A DNA stretch of 64,000 bases, from the NCBI RefSeq assembly GCF_000737695.1, contig NZ_JPRM01000008.1, positions 36,432 through 100,431 on the forward strand, written 5' to 3'. Below the pieces are notes generated by a model. That model did no database searches and was not told the DNA's origin. It saw nothing but the letters and a program-made list of their open reading frames with translations. Below, one piece after another: positions 34,901 to 41,980 of this stretch. This DNA is from Flavobacterium hydatis (GTDB taxonomy: Bacteria > Bacteroidota > Bacteroidia > Flavobacteriales > Flavobacteriaceae). A program made the translations under genes and the position numbers. Position 1 is the stretch's first letter; every line of letters starts with the position of its first letter.

Positions 34901-37258
34901 TAAATGAGATATTTTATTAACGTCAATAATTCCTTCATCTGTATTGTACCAGGTATAGGTATAAGGACTGGATCCTCCTGTAACATTCGCTTGAGCCCAG
35001 CCATTATTGCCTACGTGACAAGAAACATTTCCAGAATTAAATGATAATTCCAATTTGGTAGGTTCTACCATTTCTTTTGTTGTTGGAATTGCTGTTACTA
35101 AATCGGTAGTATTATAAATTCCTTGTACTATGCCGTTAGCATCAATAATATTTAATGAATAGTTTCCTTGCGAAAGATTCTCAGCTGTTGCTGTTTTATG
35201 TTCTGACAATTCCTCCCATAACCCAGTTATAGTATTATATTTTGACCAAATAAAGGTATAGGGTAAACCATTATTTGCTGTTCCCGTAAATTGAATACCG
35301 CCGCTTACTGTTGCTTTTAAAATTCCGTCTGAGAATTTATTTACATCTGATTCTGAATTTTCAGTGTTACAAGAAATAGGTTGTGTTTCTTGTAAAGTAA
35401 TTTTAATTTTTTCGGGCTGCGTTAATATTTGAGAGGACTCGATAATAGAACAGCCTTCTTTATTTATGGCGTTATTGTAATTTTTATCTTTTACAGTTAG
35501 TTTGTATTCTCCTTCAGGAGCATTTTCCAATGTAATATTGTATGTATTATCGGCAGAATTATATTGAGCTGTTGCAGGCATAACAACACCAATACTATTT
35601 TTCCATTCAAAACTATAGGATTTGTCATCATTAATAGTCCCACCAGATATGGCAGCAACTAATTTTCCGTTGGCCGCTCCGTAAAAAGTTGGATTATTTT
35701 TGAGGGTGTAGTTTATGTATACAGCATTCGCAGGTTGCTCGATTGTGACTGACTTTGATAATTCGGCTCCTAATTCAATTTTCCCATCAACCACTTTCTG
35801 AATTTTGGCAACACAGCCATTCATGTCTTTCACATTTATAGCATAACCAATAGATAGACCAGAAATGGGATATAAACCATTTATAGTATGAGTATTACTA
35901 TTGGTATTGCTAAAAGGAATCCATGTGGTCCCATTGTCAACGGAATATTGATATCCTTTTCCTGTTCCACCTGATGCATTTATGGTTATTGTTCCGTCTT
36001 TACCGCCGTTGCATTTAACATTTGTTTTTGATAAATTAAAATCGACGGGACTAGGTGAACCAATTGTAAAATAAGTTTTGATTTCTGTCGGTACTCTTGT
36101 ATTATAGCCATCATAAAATCCAATCAACTGAAACTCATAGTTACCTCGGGGCAAATTGTTTCTAGTCATAAATTTATCTCCATCCATAACGACAGTTCCA
36201 TTTACGTCTACAGGTGTACCAGTATCTGCATTAATTAAAGTGTAATTTAATTTCTCCTGTGGTAATAGTGATTTATCAAATTGTATTTTCACACTACCAT
36301 CCTTGCTTTCTAAATCATAGCAGCTTACATTAGCAGGAAGCGCAGATATTACTACAGGTGAGGTCTTTAAATATGTAAAAGGAATCTCGTTTGAATTCCA
36401 ACTTTGGTGTGTTTTTTCTAATTCATCAGTATATGCTTCATTATAATGTGTAGTATAATTAGTAGCACAATTTTGAATACATTTAATCCAATTAGTAATT
36501 GGAAAACTTGGGCGACACTTACTGGTACATTCATTAACTTTGTAATACGCTTCTCTACGAGCATATCCTTTAGCCAGTTCACTTCCTGCATTACAATTCA
36601 TATTTACCCAAACGTAAATAATTTTACCAAAATCCTCAGCTTTTAAAAAATCTTCACCCTTTATGTTTAGAACAGGCTTATTATTAAAAGCTGCCGGAAT
36701 GTCTTTTTCAGGTCCGCTACCTACTCTAAACTTCCAATTGTAATAATTTGGAGTCAAATTATCGGGAAGTTCAATTTTCAAAACTCCAGTATCCCCCAAA
36801 TATTGAGGCTCCGCTGGTTTATTAATAACAACAACAGGTTTAACGGTGACTGTTAATTCACGCAAATCACTTCCTGCATCAGCTTGATAAGATGAGAAAC
36901 AAGTATTGGTAATCCTCACATTATCATAATTTCGGTTTGGTCCGCCATTACAACCAAAAGTAGTTTCCCAACGAACTATTTTATGGAACTCTAAATTAAC
37001 AATAGGATTATTTTTAGTAAAAGTTTCTTCATGATCTACTGGTTGATAAATTTTTCTTCCTTGAAACAGATTAGAATGATTCCCATCCTGATAAGTTGCT
37101 CTGATATAAATTAATCCATCAATATCTCCGCATCCGTCACTATCTCTACTTTGATAACCTACAACATTTAACTTATATTTGGTGTCCCCAACTAAATTAA
37201 TCTGTCCATATCCAAATACAGAAACCAATAAAATTAACAATAAGTAAAACTTCTTCAT
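31994..37258 (-). CDS. SprB-repeat surface protein with T9SS type A sorting domain
   Basis: A 1754-residue adhesin-like protein. Signal peptide (FGYGQ at 15-19), an N-terminal domain of about 300 residues, then many SprB-type repeats (pattern CNGGxDG...GGTPPYTYxWxNG, GNYxVxxxDAxGC). The core contains three long units of about 305 residues that start at NPTF (see repeat entry). The end is a T9SS type A sorting domain: TPNPSNGNFKAIVTLENN, LRLFSTTGE, LPSGMYILVLETEQQ, VKKIIIY. So it is expected to be exported by type IX secretion and fixed to the surface. SprB-like proteins act in gliding or adhesion; here it precedes the toxin-like gene by 3 nt and could be its scaffold. Confidence 0.88.
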   Translation of the reverse strand: MKKFYLLLILLVSVFGYGQINLVGDTKYKLNVVGYQSRDSDGCGDIDGLIYIRATYQDGNHSNLFQGRKIYQPVDHEETFTKNNPIVNLEFHKIVRWETTFGCNGGPNRNYDNVRITNTCFSSYQADAGSDLRELTVTVKPVVVINKPAEPQYLGDTGVLKIELPDNLTPNYYNWKFRVGSGPEKDIPAAFNNKPVLNIKGEDFLKAEDFGKIIYVWVNMNCNAGSELAKGYARREAYYKVNECTSKCRPSFPITNWIKCIQNCATNYTTHYNEAYTDELEKTHQSWNSNEIPFTYLKTSPVVISALPANVSCYDLESKDGSVKIQFDKSLLPQEKLNYTLINADTGTPVDVNGTVVMDGDKFMTRNNLPRGNYEFQLIGFYDGYNTRVPTEIKTYFTIGSPSPVDFNLSKTNVKCNGGKDGTITINASGGTGKGYQYSVDNGTTWIPFSNTNSNTHTINGLYPISGLSIGYAINVKDMNGCVAKIQKVVDGKIELGAELSKSVTIEQPANAVYINYTLKNNPTFYGAANGKLVAAISGGTINDDKSYSFEWKNSIGVVMPATAQYNSADNTYNITLENAPEGEYKLTVKDKNYNNAINKEGCSIIESSQILTQPEKIKITLQETQPISCNTENSESDVNKFSDGILKATVSGGIQFTGTANNGLPYTFIWSKYNTITGLWEELSEHKTATAENLSQGNYSLNIIDANGIVQGIYNTTDLVTAIPTTKEMVEPTKLELSFNSGNVSCHVGNNGWAQANVTGGSSPYTYTWYNTDEGIIDVNKISHLTAGTYTVEVIDAKGCFTKGSIAISEPEFPVAIEYIEIFTPTFSGATNGRIVAKITGGTPNDDKSYYYQWKNSTGVLQTTTAELKDGFYTITLNGVPADNYFLTIKDKNYSESTNQIINCSILESKVALTEPDPLKVLFEIVRTISCNTSNEFGNDKDTTPKDGQRDESQDGILVAHVTGGTPLASSANNGLPYYFYWKKQQADGSWVALPNITDETATNLSHGNYALNIKDRNGIMLGTYVNNVLTQEIDVTQLMQEPPKLSVTITHGNVFCNDGNDGWATANVVGGTPPYDYKWSNEVDIDKNTILKAGEYWVFITDAKGCTTQESVTVLQPAAPLSIKYTEVFNPTFYKATNGKIVVEVTGGTISSDNSYWFEWKNSKGITQTTTSTSFSNGVYTISLNGLPEETYSLTVRDANYNAATNKISCTVANSITALDDPDPLEVTFEVVRTISCNVSNEFGNETDANPQDNQRDESQDGILVAHVKGGIQLKADKNNALPYFYTWKKQQKDGSWTIWNDQDETAENLSDGTYALNIEDANGIKLGTYVNNVLVKEVDVTQYMPEPAKLNLAFTKGNASCNNGDDGWAEAHVSGGTPPYTYEWTNGETTARIENITTNNYFVIATDAKGCVVQGSIFVGDPKGIFTTETVKNPTCYSGNDGSIELNVTGGNLPYSFLWNTGATTKDLNNLVAGNYEVTISCTDCCVYKKKFILKDPNPIVVDLGKDRTLCNDQVLDLDATILDDKAQYSWSSTNGFTSNQAKVSLTKAGTYTVKVTSALGCIGEDEIIIKTNQVVISSEFLLSSQAYSDEEVILVNTSNPFGESTHWILPKGVSIVEQKEKYITLKFDATGIYTIGLQQTQGDCFATYNKNITVEKRSTLPNAATGSKFIIDFIVTPNPSNGNFKAIVTLENNSTINLRLFSTTGEFTTQKKDSGKKKYEVDFNTSLPSGMYILVLETEQQTLVKKIIIY
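32965..35720 (-). repeat. Three long tandem repeats (~305 residues) inside the SprB-type gene
   Basis: Units begin at the NPTF/TPTF motif near 35686, 34778 and 33855, with spacings of about 908 and 923 bp. Each contains GG-T-x-x-DxSYxxxWKNS, then I-S-C-N, DGILxAxVxGG, (N/T)LPYxFxWxK and GTYVNNVL or equivalent. The last two units are much closer to each other than to the first, for example sharing RDESQDGILVAHV. This suggests a recent duplication. Confidence 0.75.
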
Positions 37259-37262
37259 AGGC

Positions 37263-39329
37263 TTAATATATAACTGTTAGGGTTTCGACTTTTGAAGGGC
37301 TATCATTTTCTAAATTAGGAATTAAATGATATTCATATTCCGAGTTTATATTTAAATTTTTATCTTCTATAGTAAAAACAGTACCATTTAATTCTTTCCA
37401 TAATGTTGGCGGCGTACCTTTTACATTTTTATAAATACTCAAACTGATTACTTTGTCCTTACTTTTATTATAATTCCATGTCAGGACTATTTTTTTACTC
37501 TCTCGATCAGGCAGTCCTTGCAAAAATGTAATTATTTTTACAGGTGTAAAATCCAAAATTTGTACCGTTATTATAGAATGATCTAATGATGACCACAGAT
37601 TGCTTTTGTCCCTCGCGAGAATAGCGTATTGATATGTTTTTTTGTTCTCTATCCTGTCATCTGTATATTCCTGAATGGTATCATTTATTTGTTTAATCTC
37701 CAGCCACTTTTCCTGTCCTTTTTCTCTCCTTCTTAGACTATATCCTACTACATCTTCACTATAACTGCGTATCCATTTTAGATGTACTTTACCATCTTTA
37801 TTGTCGTAATCTTTAAAAATAGGTGCAGCAGGTGGAATTTTATCAGGTTTATCTAAAATTAAAATATCGGATGGTTCTGAAATATTAAATCTCATATCCT
37901 CCGCAGCAATTCTATAATACACTTTATTATTTGTCATTTTCAGACTCACACTATCTTTGTAATCATTGCCTACATAGGACTTATGATAAATGTCTACAAA
38001 TTCTTCACCAGTAGTATTGGCTTTTAAAATTCGGTATCCACGTAAATCTTTTTCCTGATTTGGTTTCCATTTCAATCGAACTACTCCAAGACTATCAATT
38101 ACACCTTCAAGTCCTATCGGCTTTGCCGGTGGTATAGAATCTACAGGCTGAACCAACATACTCTGAGATGTTAAGCGCTGATTATTCTTACCCACAACAG
38201 ATATGGTAAAATAATTAGATGGAAATAAATTATCTTTATAATTGAGTTTTCTTTCCGATGTAGGAATCATTTTAGAAACTACTTTATAGGGACCTTTATC
38301 ATTATCCGCTAGGTTAATTTCATAGCCCTGAATGAAACCTTCTGAGGCTGCAGGAAACTCCCATTCCAAATTAACTTCATTGGAGTTTACAATATTATAA
38401 TCCACAAGTCTTGCAGCGGTAACGATAGCATCCACTCCAGTTGCAGTAATTGGTTTCGTTAATTCTCCTTTTTCTCCAAATGAAGTTATACCGTATAATC
38501 TATATTGATATGTTTTATCGTTTATACTAAGCGTATCAATATAATACATGGTTTTAGATGGATGCTCGTCTTTATCATTCAGGTTAACTAAAGGTGTAGT
38601 GGCTATTGGAGTATAATTAATTCCATCAGAAGATTTTTCGACCATATAAGACGTATAGATTCTCTTGAAGGTTTCGTAATCCCAGGAAAGCAGTACTTTT
38701 TTATCATCTGGAATCGCAATAAAATCTGTTGGAGGGGGTAAAACAGTAAAGTCTTTTAAACCTATCATATAAGAAGATTTTTTAACCTTTGGGCTTTCAA
38801 AAACACTTACCTGATAAGCATAGACTTCATCCTTTTTTACGTTGTTGTCTACAAATCCCCAACCCGCTTTTACAGCACCAGTAAAACTCATATCGGCTGC
38901 ATATAAAGCAAAAGTATACCGTTGGTCCAGTTCATCAGCCATACTTACTATTTTAGCAAGTTCGCCTTCTTTGGCACCAGTTATTTCAAAACTTTCTCCA
39001 TATATCGATTGCGCTATAATCGCCGCATTATTATCTTTTTGTGCTAAGTCAAGCCATGAATCCAAAGGTTCAGGAAGAAGTGGTTTTGGCGTAAGTACTA
39101 TTTTTTCGGGTTTAGGCAAAACATTCCCGTCTCGTAGTACTGTAGTTCTGGTAATTACAAATCCTTTTTTATTTGCTTTTTGCCATTCTATTGGAGAATT
39201 AATAGCCCAACGGATCAAAATCTTATCTTTTTGAGCTCTGGCATTGACCATGACAGTAGCCTCTTTACTTTGACTATAACCTAATGAACACGTAATAATT
39301 AATAAGAAAAGTAATTTTATCTTCAACAT
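37263..39329 (-). CDS. Fibronectin type III repeat surface protein
   Basis: A 688-residue secreted protein. Signal peptide (residues 1-19, SLGYSQ), an N-terminal domain with two conserved-looking parts (MVNARAQKDKILIRWAINSP; GWGFVDNNVKKDEVYAYQVS), then about five FN3-like modules: VLLSWDYETFKRIYTSYMV, VNLEWEFPAASEGFIQGYE, VRLKWKPNQEKDLRGYRIL, VHLKWIRSYSEDVVGYSLR, IVLTWNYNKSKDKVISLSI. There is no T9SS sorting domain at the end, although the last residues KVETLTVIY are beta-like. First gene of the nine-gene directon, 4 nt before the SprB-type gene. Likely a cell-surface scaffold; no specific ligand can be named. Confidence 0.75.
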   Translation of the reverse strand: MLKIKLLFLLIITCSLGYSQSKEATVMVNARAQKDKILIRWAINSPIEWQKANKKGFVITRTTVLRDGNVLPKPEKIVLTPKPLLPEPLDSWLDLAQKDNNAAIIAQSIYGESFEITGAKEGELAKIVSMADELDQRYTFALYAADMSFTGAVKAGWGFVDNNVKKDEVYAYQVSVFESPKVKKSSYMIGLKDFTVLPPPTDFIAIPDDKKVLLSWDYETFKRIYTSYMVEKSSDGINYTPIATTPLVNLNDKDEHPSKTMYYIDTLSINDKTYQYRLYGITSFGEKGELTKPITATGVDAIVTAARLVDYNIVNSNEVNLEWEFPAASEGFIQGYEINLADNDKGPYKVVSKMIPTSERKLNYKDNLFPSNYFTISVVGKNNQRLTSQSMLVQPVDSIPPAKPIGLEGVIDSLGVVRLKWKPNQEKDLRGYRILKANTTGEEFVDIYHKSYVGNDYKDSVSLKMTNNKVYYRIAAEDMRFNISEPSDILILDKPDKIPPAAPIFKDYDNKDGKVHLKWIRSYSEDVVGYSLRRREKGQEKWLEIKQINDTIQEYTDDRIENKKTYQYAILARDKSNLWSSLDHSIITVQILDFTPVKIITFLQGLPDRESKKIVLTWNYNKSKDKVISLSIYKNVKGTPPTLWKELNGTVFTIEDKNLNINSEYEYHLIPNLENDSPSKVETLTVIY

Positions 39330-39353
39330 TCTATGGGTTTATTTAAAAAGCTA

Positions 39354-39361
39354 CAAAACTA
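39354..39361 (-). promoter_or_regulatory. -7 box (TAGTTTTG) for the surface toxin directon
   Basis: On the minus strand TAGTTTTG matches the Bacteroidetes TAnnTTTG -7 consensus and lies 25 nt before the ATG at 39329, giving a leader of about 18 nt. I found no good -33 element at normal distance. Confidence 0.4.
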
Positions 39362-39828
39362 ACTTTTTAATATTTAATTAATAATATTTTACGCCAAAAA
39401 TTGCCCGAAATAGAAAGGTTTTGAAGCCTTTGGATAGAGAAAAATTTCTGTTTAGCAAAGTCGATTATTGAATTTACTTTTCTATTCTAAAATTTCAATA
39501 AATTGGATTTTTGTTGATGTAAAAAAAATCAGACAAATGTATATGGCTTTTTAGCCCTTTGCAATACCCACTTTTAGTGATTTTTGCGAATTTGATATTT
39601 TAACGTGGTAAATTTGGATAACTTTCTTTTATTCAGTATTATATAATATACAAACCCAATAATTATATATTTTAAAAATTACACGAAGATAGCTTTGAAT
39701 TTTAAAGTAAATCCCCATAATAAGCCATATTAATGCCATAATAAGGTTTTGTGATAGATGATTGAGTTAATTAGTATAAATAGCATATAATTTAAACTTA
39801 AATTATTTCAATATATTAAACAAACCAT

Positions 39829-39836
39829 TAGTTTTG
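39829..39836 (+). promoter_or_regulatory. -7 box (TAGTTTTG) for the histone H1-like gene
   Basis: TAGTTTTG matches the TAnnTTTG consensus, 26 nt before the ATG at 39862. It is the same octamer as on the divergent side. Confidence 0.5.
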
Positions 39837-39861
39837 CTGCCTTAATTTAATATAAAATATA

Positions 39862-40038
39862 ATGAAAGATTTAGTATCAAAAATCAATGCAGAATTTGAA
39901 ATATTCAAAACAGAATCTGAGTCACTAATTGAGAAAGGTGTTAAAGCAGCTGGTACTAGAGCTCGTAAATCAAGTTTAGAACTTGAGAAACTATTCAAAG
40001 AATTTAGAAAAGTTTCCGTAGAAGCTGCAAAAAAATAA
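39862..40038 (+). CDS. Histone H1-like protein (58 residues)
   Basis: A short gene encoding MKDLVSKINAEFEIFKTESE and a further 38 residues, ending FRKVSVEAAKK. It is Lys-rich and helical, with the central GTRARKSSLELEKLFKEF found in the small Bacteroidetes 'histone H1' family (Hc1-like). It should bind DNA without sequence preference and help compact it. A clear -7 box lies upstream and a strong terminator follows 17 nt after the stop, so it is a complete single-gene transcript. Chromosomes of this group normally carry such a gene, so it may be host backbone or element cargo. Confidence 0.85.
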   Translation: MKDLVSKINAEFEIFKTESESLIEKGVKAAGTRARKSSLELEKLFKEFRKVSVEAAKK

Positions 40039-40054
40039 TTTGATTAAAATAAAT

Positions 40055-40093
40055 AAACCCTACTTAGATTATTTAAGTGGGGTTGCTTTTTTT
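40055..40093 (+). terminator. Rho-independent terminator of the H1-like gene
   Basis: AACCC-TACTTA pairs with TAAGTGGGGTT around a short AT loop and is followed by GCTTTTTTT. It also faces the convergent DUF3781 gene. Confidence 0.85.
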
Positions 40094-40114
40094 GGTTTCC
40101 CTTTTTTTAGGTAA

Positions 40115-40384
40115 TTATTTTTTAACTTTAGTAAGTTGGTCAACTGTTATAATTCTGTATGTGTATGAGTTTACCGTAATTCTAATGTCATTTTCAGTAT
40201 TTGAAACGTAGTAGTTTTTGCCATTTTTATGAAAGTAATCTTCTTGAGTTTCTTTTATGATATCAAAAAGCATTGTTTCAATTTCAGATTTTGAAAAATT
40301 ACTATTTAGTTTTTTGTTTATTCTGTCATAAACTAGCTCAGTGTAACAAAGGTTATTCAAAATTGCAGTTTTACTTATAATCAT
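40115..40384 (-). CDS. DUF3781 protein
   Basis: An 89-residue protein matching the DUF3781 family by its full length: start (NNLCYTELVYDRINKKLN), middle (ETQEDYFHKNGKNYYVSN), end (RITVNSYTYRIITVDQLTK). The family is small, widespread in bacteria and of unknown function. No signal peptide or membrane segment. It is convergent with the H1-like gene and followed upstream by a membrane protein gene 71 nt away. Confidence 0.75.
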   Translation of the reverse strand: MIISKTAILNNLCYTELVYDRINKKLNSNFSKSEIETMLFDIIKETQEDYFHKNGKNYYVSNTENDIRITVNSYTYRIITVDQLTKVKK

Positions 40385-40455
40385 TTTGTTATTTGATTTT
40401 TAGTTATAGATTTAGTATAATTAATTTTACTAAATCGTACTATTGTGTTGCACCC

Positions 40456-41040
40456 TTAAAGCTTGTATTTTTCATTAACTTTTTCTGAGTATTTTTTCAA
40501 GTGGACTAATATCAAGTCTATTTCTTTTCTAGTTTTATTCTGGGTTTCAAATAGCAGCTCTGTTGTTAACCTGTATCCTTCTGTGTTTTCCTTGATATTA
40601 ATTCCTAAAAGTGTTCTTTGATTTCCCCAAAAGATATTATGCAAAGCTGCAATATTTAAGATGTTATCATAGTAATCTGGAAATCTTGAAAGTACAATGC
40701 TTTTTAAACGAATTAATTTTTCTAATTCGTTTTCATATATAGTATCAGATTCTTCAGGTGTTAATTTTTTTGTGGATTCAATTAAACTTTTTGTTAATGA
40801 TATATTGTGTTCAAAGTAGCTTAACAATTGATGAATCTCTTCAACAGTTTTCATTAAATATTCTCTGTAGTTTTTAGCTTCTTCAAACTCTCTATTTTCT
40901 ATTGCAGTTTTCAGATCGTTTTTATATTTCAAAGTATCCCTCTTGGTTTGAGATTTATTATTAAAAAATGTTGTTATGATGGGAATTGCTGCCCCAGTCA
41001 CTAATAGCAGTATAAAGTGATTTATATCGGACAAATCCAT
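40456..41040 (-). CDS. Membrane-anchored coiled-coil protein
   Basis: A 194-residue protein with one N-terminal membrane helix (NHFILLLVTGAAIPIITTFF) and a mostly helical cytoplasmic domain, including coiled-coil-like stretches (YKNDLKTAIENREFEEAKNY and YREYLMKTVEEIHQLLSYFE). The C-terminal part, SEKVNEKYKL, is charged. No known family is seen. Such single-helix proteins with long coiled coils are frequent in defence or phage-response islands, but nothing here proves it. Confidence 0.55.
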   Translation of the reverse strand: MDLSDINHFILLLVTGAAIPIITTFFNNKSQTKRDTLKYKNDLKTAIENREFEEAKNYREYLMKTVEEIHQLLSYFEHNISLTKSLIESTKKLTPEESDTIYENELEKLIRLKSIVLSRFPDYYDNILNIAALHNIFWGNQRTLLGINIKENTEGYRLTTELLFETQNKTRKEIDLILVHLKKYSEKVNEKYKL

Positions 41041-41151
41041 ATTAATAGTTTTTTTGTAGAAATAATTTGAAGGTAAATTGTACTAGCCTACAGTATATTG
41101 AATAAGAAGAAAATACTTACATATTTTTCCTGCTAAAATTCAAATTAGTTA

Positions 41152-41565
41152 TTATACTAAACCGCGTTTGAATGCCAGAATATCCGAATCTTTTAAAGAA
41201 TCAAATATTTTCTCAAAATCACTAAGTGAAGACCCCATAGCTTTTAAAATGAGAATTAGCGTTGAAGAACTTGGGATTGATTTTGCATTGAAAGTATCTG
41301 AAACGGTAGCTTTACGAATATCAGCAGCCGTAGCTATATCATTATAGCTTTGTGGAACAGCGTCTTTACCTTTGCTTTGCAAAAGCTTGCGTAGACTAAT
41401 TGTAATCCTGAATTTTATATTTTCTTCTAAAGCTTTTTTCACAAATGCAATTAACGATAACTTAAATAAAATATCGGTACGGTTTGTAGTACCGATATTT
41501 TTTATTATATTTGACTTGATTACTAACAAATTAGTATTCATTTTATTAAATTTGCGATTCTTCAT
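41152..41565 (-). CDS. Helix-turn-helix regulator (Xre-like)
   Basis: A 137-residue protein if started at ATG 41565 (MKNRKFNKMNTN). An upstream ATG at 41652 falls inside a large palindrome and is unlikely. The C-terminal half has an Xre-type helix-turn-helix: SYNDIATAADIRKATVSDTF followed by LILILKAMGSSLSDF. Before it is an unusual in-frame palindrome (41468-41501) coding for NIGTTNRTDIL. The protein lies upstream of and divergent from the SusC gene, so it could control that locus; such HTH genes are often found beside SusC/MauE loci in Flavobacteriia (remembered association). Confidence 0.6.
   Translation of the reverse strand: MKNRKFNKMNTNLLVIKSNIIKNIGTTNRTDILFKLSLIAFVKKALEENIKFRITISLRKLLQSKGKDAVPQSYNDIATAADIRKATVSDTFNAKSIPSSSTLILILKAMGSSLSDFEKIFDSLKDSDILAFKRGLV
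41468..41501. repeat. Perfect 13-bp inverted repeat inside the HTH gene
   Basis: AAAATATCGGTAC (41468-41480) and GTACCGATATTTT (41489-41501) with an 8-nt spacer. It is in frame in the 5' part of the HTH gene. It could be an operator for autoregulation if the true start lies downstream, or a palindromic insertion. Confidence 0.6.
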
Positions 41566-41980
41566 ATAAAATATTTGAAGCATTCGCTTTGAATCTTGCA
41601 TTAAAAAACTGGAAATTTTTAAGCGCGCAGGGTGATAAGTGTAAATGCTCACGCCATATTATATTGGCGTGGGCTCACTTATATGCGCGCGGGTCGTTCC
41701 AGTACCTTTAATGCATAATAAGTCGAGAACTACCCACGCCTTTATTATTTATTGGTTAATCTTCTACTTTTATTCTTAGCGCACTTCATTCTTTCATGGT
41801 TTCGCAATTATTTATTATCTAACAAATAAACTTGCATGCCTATGATTCAACAAAAGTGGTAGTCGATACCATAACTCCACCTAACTTAACACATAAAAAA
41901 TGGCCCTCTACTTCGTCACCAAACTAGTATAGAGGACCGTAGCAAACAAAACAAACGTTTTACTTAACTAACCCAATATT
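41566..41980. other. Upstream region of the SusC operon with nested palindrome
   Basis: 415 bp between the HTH gene and susC. The left half carries the nested inverted repeat (41623-41690). The right half is a plain AT-rich leader with a hairpin-like GGCCCTCTAC...GTATAGAGGACC pair (41901-41937). I found no clear TAnnTTTG box. Confidence 0.5.
41623..41690. promoter_or_regulatory. Nested inverted repeat upstream of the SusC operon
   Basis: Three nested pairs about one centre: CACGCCA/TGGCGTG (41650-41656/41665-41671), ATAAGTG/CACTTAT (41635-41641/41676-41682) and GCGCGC/GCGCGC (41623-41628/41685-41690). The GC content is far above the surroundings. It can fold as a long cruciform or leader hairpin, or bind a dimeric regulator such as the adjacent HTH protein. 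Confidence 0.5.

Larger units (their letters stand above)
39330..39861. other. Divergent intergenic region, AT-rich
   Basis: 532 bp with no supported frame. It holds promoter-like boxes for the directon on the left and for the histone H1-like gene on the right; otherwise only A/T runs. One weak internal hairpin is possible, but nothing is strong enough to call. Confidence 0.6.

Noticed and set aside
41566..41652. N-terminal extension of the HTH gene to ATG 41652
   Set aside because: That ATG lies inside the nested palindrome; the later ATG at 41565 is the better start.
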